A DNA stretch of 64,000 bases from Deinococcus ficus. GTDB lineage: Bacteria > Deinococcota > Deinococci > Deinococcales > Deinococcaceae. The stretch spans positions 608,001-672,000 of the forward strand of contig NZ_CP021081.1 in NCBI RefSeq assembly GCF_003444775.1, in the 5' to 3' direction. Position 1 is the first letter of the stretch; each line of letters begins with the position of its first letter. A program made the position numbers and the translations under genes. Positions 58,503 through 64,000 of this stretch are shown here, one piece after another. The notes beneath the pieces were generated by a model. The model searched no databases and was not told where the DNA came from. It saw only the letters and a program-made list of their open reading frames with translations.

Positions 58503-59921
58503 ATGACCCTCGACCCCGGCCGGAGCCCACGGTCCCCCCGGCCCTGGACCCTTGCGCGGCAGTACAGCCTGGCGAGCCTGCTGGTGCTGCTCGCCAGCCT
58601 GCTGGTGCTGGGCTGGTGGGTGGGCCGCCAGATCGAGGTGGGCGTCACCCACCGCGCCGCCGCGGCCGCCGCGCTGTTCGTGGAGAACTACATCGTCACG
58701 CCCCTGCAGGGCCTGCCCGCCCGGCCCTGGCTGACCGGCGCCGAGAAGGCCGAACTGGGCTGGCTGTTGTCCAACACGCCGCTGGGTCAGGACGTCGTGA
58801 GCATCAAGGTCTGGGCGCCCGGGGGCCGCATCGTGTACGGCGATCAGGCCGGCACGACCTTCGAGGTGGACGACGAGCAGGCCCGCGCCTGGAAAGGCGA
58901 GGTCGCCTCCGGCATATCCAACCTGACCGAAGACGAGAACCGGCACCTGAAACGCCAGCACGGCCGCCTGCTGGAAATCTACGCGCCCATCCGCCAGGAA
59001 GGCACCGACCACGTCATCGCGGTGGCGGAGTTCTACCACACCGTCGCCGCGCTGGAACGCGACGTCCGGCAGGCCCAATTGCGCAGCTGGGCGGTGGTGG
59101 GCAGCGTGATGCTGCTCGCCTACCTGCTGCTGGCCGGACTGGTGCGGCGCGGCAGCGACACCATCGCCCGGCAGCAGTCGGTGCTGAACGCCCAGGTTGC
59201 CGCGCAGCAGGCCCTGCTGGCCCAGAACGCCGAGCTGCACGAGCGGGTGCAGCGCGCCGCCACCCGCATCGCCGAGGTGCACGAACGGGTGATGGAGCGG
59301 GTGTCCAGCGACCTGCACGACGGCCCCGCCCAGGACGTCAGCTACGCGCTGCTGCGGCTGGACAGCCTGGCCCTGCACGCCGGGCAGGAGGGCGCCCCCA
59401 CCCGCGCGCAGACCCAGCGGGACCTGGACGCGCTGGAACGCTCCCTGACCCGTGCCATGCAGGCCATGCGGGACCTGGCCGCCAGCGTGCGCCTGCCCGA
59501 CCTGCAGGGCCTGACCCTGGAAGGCACCCTGGACCGAGCCGTCCGCGACCACCGCGCCCGCACCGGCAGCGAGGTCCGCACCGACTGGCCGGCCCTGCCT
59601 GCCGACGCGCCGCTCCCCGTGAAGATCACCGCCTTCCGCATCGTGCGCGAGGCGCTCAGCAACGCCTTCAAACATGCCGGCGGGCAGGGACAGGCCGTCC
59701 GCGCCCAGGTGCAGGGCGGCCTGCTGACCGTGCAGGTCACGGACACCGGGCCCGGCTTCGACGCCACTCGGCCGGCGGCCGGGGACCGCCACCTGGGACT
59801 GGTCAGCATGCGGGAGCGCGCCGAGAGCCTGGGCGGGCACTTCACCGTCCGCAGCGGCCCGGCCGGCACGACCGTGCGCGCCGAACTGCCCCTGACCGAG
59901 TTCACCGGGGCCCCCGCGTGA
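58503..59921 (+). CDS. Membrane sensor histidine kinase
   Basis: A 472-aa kinase with two transmembrane helices (LASLLVLLASLLVLGWWVG near residues 22-42 and WAVVGSVMLLAYLLLAGLV near 200-218) enclosing a periplasmic sensor of about 155 residues (NYIVTPLQGLPARPW ... HVIAVAEFYHTV). A linker coiled coil precedes the HisKA_3 box VMERVSSDLHDGPAQDVSYALL with His272. The ATPase domain has the N-box EALSNAFKHAGG and G-box VTDTGPGFD. Its stop overlaps the regulator's GTG by 4 nt. Confidence 0.93.
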   Translation: MTLDPGRSPRSPRPWTLARQYSLASLLVLLASLLVLGWWVGRQIEVGVTHRAAAAAALFVENYIVTPLQGLPARPWLTGAEKAELGWLLSNTPLGQDVVSIKVWAPGGRIVYGDQAGTTFEVDDEQARAWKGEVASGISNLTEDENRHLKRQHGRLLEIYAPIRQEGTDHVIAVAEFYHTVAALERDVRQAQLRSWAVVGSVMLLAYLLLAGLVRRGSDTIARQQSVLNAQVAAQQALLAQNAELHERVQRAATRIAEVHERVMERVSSDLHDGPAQDVSYALLRLDSLALHAGQEGAPTRAQTQRDLDALERSLTRAMQAMRDLAASVRLPDLQGLTLEGTLDRAVRDHRARTGSEVRTDWPALPADAPLPVKITAFRIVREALSNAFKHAGGQGQAVRAQVQGGLLTVQVTDTGPGFDATRPAAGDRHLGLVSMRERAESLGGHFTVRSGPAGTTVRAELPLTEFTGAPA

Positions 59922-60556
59922 CCCCCGTGCGCGTCGTGCTGGTGGACGACCACCCGCTGTTCCGGGAGGGTGTCGCCGCGACCCTGGGCGCCGACCCGCG
60001 CTTCGAGGTGGTGGGGGAGGGCGCCAGCGCCGACGACGCCCTGACCCTGTGCACCGCGCTGCTGCCGGACCTGCTGCTGCTGGACCTGCACCTGCCCGGC
60101 GGCGGCGTGCAGGGCGCCCGGACGGTCGCGGCGGCCTGCCCGGTCACGCGGATCGTGATGCTCACTGTCAGCGAGGAGGAGGCCGACGTGCTCGCCACCC
60201 TCAAGGCCGGCGCGCGCGGCTTCATCCTCAAGGGCGTGTCCGGGCGGGAACTGCGCAGCATCCTGGCCTCGGTGGCCGACGGCGAGGTGTATGTCACGCC
60301 CGGTCTGGCCGCCAGCATGCTGCGCGACATGCCCCCCACCCCCACCCTGCCCAGCGGCCTGGACGAACTCACGCCCCGCGAACGGCAGATCCTGGAGGGC
60401 GTGGCGGCCGGGCGCAGCAACAAGGAGATCGCCCGCAGCCTGGATCTGACCGAGAAGACCGTGAAGCACTACATGACGAACGTGCTGCAAAAACTTCAGG
60501 TGCGCAACCGGGTGGAGGCCGCCCTGCTGGCCCAGCGAGCCCAGGACCGCGGCTAG
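59918..60556 (+). CDS. LuxR/NarL-family response regulator
   Basis: A 212-aa regulator coupled to the kinase upstream. The receiver has VVLVDDHPLFREGV with the acidic pair, Asp56 in LLLLDLHLPGGG, and Lys in FILKGVSG. The LuxR output domain is LTPRERQILEGVAAGRSNKEIARSLDLTEKTVKHYMTNVLQKL. The divergent MMPL gene is a natural candidate target by position. Confidence 0.95.
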   Translation: MTPVRVVLVDDHPLFREGVAATLGADPRFEVVGEGASADDALTLCTALLPDLLLLDLHLPGGGVQGARTVAAACPVTRIVMLTVSEEEADVLATLKAGARGFILKGVSGRELRSILASVADGEVYVTPGLAASMLRDMPPTPTLPSGLDELTPRERQILEGVAAGRSNKEIARSLDLTEKTVKHYMTNVLQKLQVRNRVEAALLAQRAQDRG

Positions 60557-60569
60557 CGGACAGAGGAGA

Positions 60570-60592
60570 AGGCGGACCTGCACGGCCCGCCT
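60570..60592. terminator. Weak hairpin between the regulator and the copper-protein gene
   Basis: AGGCGG (60570-60575) and CCGCCT (60587-60592) pair around an 11-nt loop; minor T/A runs flank it. It may end the converging transcripts. Confidence 0.35.
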
Positions 60593-60605
60593 CCAAAATG
60601 AGGGC

Positions 60606-61121
60606 TTACTTGTACGTGACGGCCTTCGCGCCGTTCACCACGTTCAGCTTCACGTACATGCCGTTCTGGGCGTGCTTGCCCACACGGCACAGCACGAAGT
60701 ACGACCCGGGACGGTTCACCACGAACGTGGTGGGCGCCGCGGTCGCGCCGGACGGAGCGACCACCGCGGTGGCGGCGTTCGGGAAGGCCAGGCGGGCCTT
60801 GAAGGGATCGGCGGGCAGGGCCGTGCCGGCCACGATGGCCATGTCGTGCGGCATGCGTCCGGCATTACTCAGGCTGACCTCCACCGTCCAGCCGAGCGGC
60901 ACGGTCAGGGTCTTCTCGCCCTTGGCGTCGCCGTTGTAGTTCAGGCCGTTGTTGTGCGTGCCGTGCCCGGCCACGAAGCTGATCTTCACGAGCTTCTTGG
61001 CGGCGTCGGCGGTGATTACGGGCGGCTGGGCGGGCGTCGTGGTCGTGGCTGGCGCAGCGGTCTGCGCGAGGACAACCGAGGTCGAGGCGAGAAGCAGGGC
61101 GGTCATCACGGTGTTTTTCAT
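60606..61121 (-). CDS. Sulfocyanin-like blue copper protein
   Basis: A 171-aa exported cupredoxin. The signal peptide (TVMTALLLASTSVVLAQ) is followed by a Thr/Pro-rich spacer and a beta-sandwich with GWTVEVSLSNAGRMPHDMAIV. The type 1 copper site is complete: His in MPHD, then Cys, His and Met in LCRVGKHAQNGM (C-x4-H-x4-M). NNGLNYNGDAKG matches sulfocyanin-type proteins that shuttle electrons outside the membrane. AAGGGGG upstream of the ATG supports the start. No oxidase gene is adjacent. Confidence 0.9.
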   Translation of the reverse strand: MKNTVMTALLLASTSVVLAQTAAPATTTTPAQPPVITADAAKKLVKISFVAGHGTHNNGLNYNGDAKGEKTLTVPLGWTVEVSLSNAGRMPHDMAIVAGTALPADPFKARLAFPNAATAVVAPSGATAAPTTFVVNRPGSYFVLCRVGKHAQNGMYVKLNVVNGAKAVTYK

Positions 61122-61203
61122 GGCATTCCCCCTTGAACGCCCTCATGGTAGGCAGCCGCCCCGGGCGGTGCCTATGGACCTTGGTCGGAGGATCGCCCGG
61201 TCC

Positions 61204-61920
61204 TCAGGGCAGGGTGTGGCCGTGGTCGCGCAGCCAGCGCCGCTGCGTGGGCCAGTCCGGCATGACCCGGGTCACGTGCCGCCAGTAGCGCGGCGAGTGG
61301 TTCAGTTCCAGCAGGTGCGCGGCCTCGTGAAGGGCGACGTACTGCAGCGCGGCCAGCGGCGCGCGGCTGAGCTTCCAGTGCAGCCGGATCACGCCGCCCG
61401 ACGTGCAGCTGCCCCAGCGCGTCCGGGCGGACGTGACCCGCACGTCCGTGAGGCGGTCCTGCGCGCCCAGCTGCGCGGCGTACTCCTGCACCAGCGCGCG
61501 GTAGGGGGCGCGGCAGGCGGCGCGGGTCCAGGCGTCCAGCGCGGCCGCCGGGTTCACTGTGGGCAGGTGCAGCACCGCGCCGTCCCGCCGGGCGCGGCGC
61601 ACGCCCGGGTCCAGCCGGACCGTCAGCCCCTCGCCCAGGAACGGCACCACCGCCCCGTCCGACAGGTCCAGCGTGGCGGGCACCTGCCGGGCGGCGTACC
61701 GGACCAGGTGCCCCTCCGCCCAGCCGCGCCGGGAATTCAGGAAGTCCAGCAGGTGCGTTTCCGGCGTGCGGGCCGGCGCGTACAGCGTGACCGTGCCGGG
61801 GCTCACGCGCAGCGTCACCGTCCGGCGCCGCGCGCTGCGCTTCAGAACCACGTCCACCCCCGCGATCACCCAGGGATCAGGGGAAAGGGACAGGCGGGGC
61901 GGGACAGGGGAGGGGCGCAC
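61204..61920 (-). CDS. YgjP-like metallopeptidase (DUF45/WLM type)
   Basis: A 238-aa cytoplasmic zinc protein. The zinc motif HEAAHLLELNHSPRYWRHVTRVMPDW carries H-E-x-x-H with a third His downstream, and RTRWGSCTSGGVIRLHWKLSRAPLAALQYVALHEAAH is the YgjP signature. The N-terminal half (SARRRTVTLRVSPGTVTLYAP) matches the family. Function is unclear. The start is taken as GTG at 61920 since a shorter ATG start is not available in the N-terminal domain. Confidence 0.87.
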   Translation of the reverse strand: MRPSPVPPRLSLSPDPWVIAGVDVVLKRSARRRTVTLRVSPGTVTLYAPARTPETHLLDFLNSRRGWAEGHLVRYAARQVPATLDLSDGAVVPFLGEGLTVRLDPGVRRARRDGAVLHLPTVNPAAALDAWTRAACRAPYRALVQEYAAQLGAQDRLTDVRVTSARTRWGSCTSGGVIRLHWKLSRAPLAALQYVALHEAAHLLELNHSPRYWRHVTRVMPDWPTQRRWLRDHGHTLP

Positions 61921-61968
61921 GGCCTTTTCAGGAAACCGCAGCCGGCCCCGAAAAGACAGTGAGCAAAG

Positions 61969-62001
61969 CCCGGACGCCGACGTTCATGGTCGGCGTCCGG
62001 G
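61969..62001 (-). terminator. Terminator of the YpfJ-like metallopeptidase gene
   Basis: A perfect 13-bp stem with arms at 61969-61981 and 61989-62001 and a 7-nt loop. On the minus strand it is followed by TTTGC, 12 nt after the stop codon. Confidence 0.75.
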
Positions 62002-62012
62002 TCAGGGGTGGC

Positions 62013-62885
62013 TTACAGCTGGTTGTAGGCCGGGGTGAAGCTGTCGCACTGGTTCGGGTCGGCCGACTTGAAGCCCCGCATGAACCAGTTCACGCGCTGC
62101 TGGCTGCTGCCGTGCGTGAACGAGTCCGGCACCACGTACCCCTGCCCCTGCTTCTGCAGGTTGTCATCGCCGATGGCCGCGGCGGTGTTCACGGCCTGCC
62201 GCAGGTCCTGCTCGGTCAGGTTCGTCTGCTGCCGGGTGCGGCTGGCCCACACGCCCGCGAAGCAGTCGGCCTGCAGTTCAAGGCGCACGCTGTAGCTGTT
62301 CGCCTCGGCCTCGTTGCCGCGCGCCTGGGCGCTGCGCTGCTTGCGTTCCACCTGATCGGCGATGCCTAGTTCGTTCTGTACGTGGTGCCCGATCTCGTGG
62401 GCGATCACGTACGAGTACGCCAGGTCCCCGCCGCCGCCCAGACGCCGGTCCATCGTCTGGAAGAAGCTGGTGTCGATGTACACGCCGTTGTCCAGCGGGC
62501 AGTAGAAGGGCCCCACGGCGCTGTTTGCGGTGCCGCACCCGCTCTGGGTGGTGCCGGAATACAGCACGGTCTTCGGCGGGGTGTAGGTGCGTCCGGCCTG
62601 CTGGAAGACGCTGCTCCACACGTCGTTGTTGCTGCGCGCGATGCGGTCGATGAACTGGTAGTCCTCGTCCTGCTGCCCGGGCGTGGTCGTGCCCTGCGGA
62701 CCCGTCTGCTCACCCTGCGTGGGTCCACCGCCCAGCACCGTGCCCGGGTCGATGCCGAGGAACATCAGCACCAGCGTCAGGATCAGACCCCCGATCCCAC
62801 CGACCGCCAGTCCGCCGCCGGGCAGGCCACCGCCGCCCCGCCGGTCCAGCACATTGCCACCACCTGGAAGATTCTGCCAATCCAT
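62013..62885 (-). CDS. Neutral zinc metallopeptidase, YpfJ family
   Basis: A 290-aa membrane-anchored peptidase. A Gly-rich start is followed by one helix ([15 protein letters not shown]) and an extracytoplasmic domain with [17 protein letters not shown] (HEIGH zinc site), [12 protein letters not shown] (third ligand Glu-x-x-x-Asp region) and [20 protein letters not shown] ([17 protein letters not shown]) C-terminus, all hallmarks of the family. Three cysteines could form disulfides ([14 protein letters not shown]). GGAGAA upstream supports the ATG. Substrates are unknown. Confidence 0.92.
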   Translation of the reverse strand: MDWQNLPGGGNVLDRRGGGGLPGGGLAVGGIGGLILTLVLMFLGIDPGTVLGGGPTQGEQTGPQGTTTPGQQDEDYQFIDRIARSNNDVWSSVFQQAGRTYTPPKTVLYSGTTQSGCGTANSAVGPFYCPLDNGVYIDTSFFQTMDRRLGGGGDLAYSYVIAHEIGHHVQNELGIADQVERKQRSAQARGNEAEANSYSVRLELQADCFAGVWASRTRQQTNLTEQDLRQAVNTAAAIGDDNLQKQGQGYVVPDSFTHGSSQQRVNWFMRGFKSADPNQCDSFTPAYNQL

Positions 62886-63089
62886 ACCGGTCGTTCTCCT
62901 TCACGGCCCGCAGGGACGCGCGAGTGCCGCGCGCCACCCCGCCTTGATGTCAGGGTCGTTCTGCCGCCCTGGCCGCCAGGGCCGGGAGGGTGCCTCATTT
63001 TAGGTGGGGGTTCCGCCGCGCCTGGTGACGCAAACCTTTAGGTTTCCGCGGTCAGAGGCCTGGACTGAAAGAGGGACCAGGAGGATCCC

Positions 63090-64000
63090 TCAGCGTTCCT
63101 CGAGGGCCAGCTGAATCAGGCGGGTGACGAGTTCGCTGTAGGTGAGCCCGGCCGCCTCGAACAGCTTCGGGTACATGCTGGTCGTGGTGAAGCCCGGCAT
63201 GGTGTTCACCTCGTTCAGCAGCACCTCGCCGGTCTCGGCCACGTAGAAGAAGTCCACCCGCGCCAGCCCTGCGCAGTCCAGCGCCCGGAAGGCCCGCAGC
63301 GCGAGGTCCCGGATCTGTTCGGCGACCTCGGCGGGCAGGCGGGCGGGAATGTGCATCTGCGCCTGCCCCTCGGTGTACTTCGTCTCGTAATCGTAGAAGT
63401 CCGCGTCGAAGCTCAGTTCCCCCACCGGACTGGCGATGGGCGTGTCGTTGCCGAGAATCCCGACCTCCACCTCGCGGGGCTTGTGGCGGGTCATGGCCTC
63501 CACGATCACCCGCCGGTCCAGGCTGAACGCCAGGTCCAGCGCCGCGTCCAGGCCCGCGCCGTCCTTGACCTTGCTGATCCCCACGCTGGACCCCAGGTTC
63601 GCGGGTTTCACGAACACCGGGTACCCCAGGGCCTCCACCCGCTCACGCACCGCCGCCGGGTCCCGCTGCCATTCGCGGCGCACCGCCAGCGCCCACGGCA
63701 CCTGCGGAATGCCGATGGAGGCCAGGACCTGCTTGGTCATGACCTTGTCCATGCTGGCCGCCGAGCCCAGCACGCCGCTGCCCACGAACGGAATCCCGGC
63801 CAGGGTCAGCAGACCCTGCACGGTGCCGTCCTCGCCCATCGGGCCGTGCAGCAGCGGGAACACGGCGTCGTACCCCTCGGCGCTGGCGGCGCGGTGCAGC
63901 ACGAGGTCCCCGCCCGCCTGGGCCTGCCCGGTCTCCAGCGCGCGCTGCGTTTCGGTGGGCGGCAGCCAGCGGCCCTGCTTGCTGATCACCACCGGCGTCA
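63090..64000 (-). CDS. ddl: D-alanine--D-alanine ligase, partial (5' end beyond the window)
   Basis: The C-terminal 303 residues of an ATP-grasp ligase that makes the D-Ala-D-Ala dipeptide of peptidoglycan. It shows [71 protein letters not shown], and [26 protein letters not shown], all ddl signatures. The frame stays open to the right edge and lacks the expected first N-terminal strand, so the true start is outside. It may be combined with nearby wall genes only in function; no direct operon is visible. Confidence 0.96.
   Translation of the reverse strand, partial: TPVVISKQGRWLPPTETQRALETGQAQAGGDLVLHRAASAEGYDAVFPLLHGPMGEDGTVQGLLTLAGIPFVGSGVLGSAASMDKVMTKQVLASIGIPQVPWALAVRREWQRDPAAVRERVEALGYPVFVKPANLGSSVGISKVKDGAGLDAALDLAFSLDRRVIVEAMTRHKPREVEVGILGNDTPIASPVGELSFDADFYDYETKYTEGQAQMHIPARLPAEVAEQIRDLALRAFRALDCAGLARVDFFYVAETGEVLLNEVNTMPGFTTTSMYPKLFEAAGLTYSELVTRLIQLALEER

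Overview
The window reads as chromosomal DNA of a Deinococcus-like bacterium. This is inferred from the very high GC content, an [LysW]-lysine hydrolase (lysK) of the alpha-aminoadipate lysine route known from Thermus and Deinococcus, a mixture of housekeeping and deinococcal hypothetical genes, and above all a recurring promoter layout. In that layout a TANNNT hexamer, most often TATGCT, TACACT or TAGACT, ends 5-8 nt before the start codon, so transcripts would be leaderless. I found no rRNA, tRNA, CRISPR array, insertion sequence or prophage. The gene density is ordinary, with about 63 genes and one gap longer than 300 nt.

0-13 kb: a PaaI-type thioesterase and a glycerophosphodiesterase diverge from a 46-nt double promoter. 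They are followed by an M42 aminopeptidase, a compositionally odd orphan, a lipoprotein cyclophilin, a divergent Lrp regulator/alanine dehydrogenase pair, an ABC exporter, a secreted phospholipase A2 next to a NarL-type two-component system, murA and a 74-aa putative DNA-binding protein. 12-20 kb: a small AraC/VOC/DUF1801 cluster behind a LysM-NlpC/P60 wall hydrolase, an MFS exporter, a 53-aa membrane peptide, an SLC13-type transporter with RCK_C domains, and lysK translationally coupled to a proline-rich membrane protein.

20-36 kb: a giant multi-GAF histidine kinase, ybaB-recR, a class A penicillin-binding protein, ttcA, several exported or membrane unknowns, and a complete biotin ECF transporter operon (bioY-bioM-bioN) with a 9-N16-9 inverted repeat in front that looks like a BirA operator. 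These are followed by era, a lipoprotein hydrolase, a DUF72 protein and an Rcp1/CheY-type receiver. 36-47 kb: pyrD, an Rrf2 regulator with a perfect palindrome at its promoter, HAD and alpha/beta hydrolases, a RIO-type kinase preceded by a 42-aa ORF with a near-perfect Shine-Dalgarno, two tandem atypical SDR paralogues of which the second lacks an ordinary start codon, a NitT/TauT-type binding protein, an acidic/coiled-coil/RGG-repeat protein with 111-bp repeats, and an S9 peptidase.

47-64 kb: a four-gene minor-pilin operon of visibly different base composition, a bacterial dynamin-like GTPase, an IclR regulator with an inverted repeat over its promoter, a BsuPI-domain protein and TelA, an MMPL transporter divergent from a second two-component system, a sulfocyanin-like blue copper protein, two zinc metallopeptidases and the 3' part of ddl.

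The best leads for something undescribed are the RGG-repeat protein, the bioY operator, the minor-pilin operon with its 594-aa PilX-like member, the 42-aa ORF before the RIO kinase, and the non-AUG tandem epimerase. No single obvious new defence or mobile system is present.
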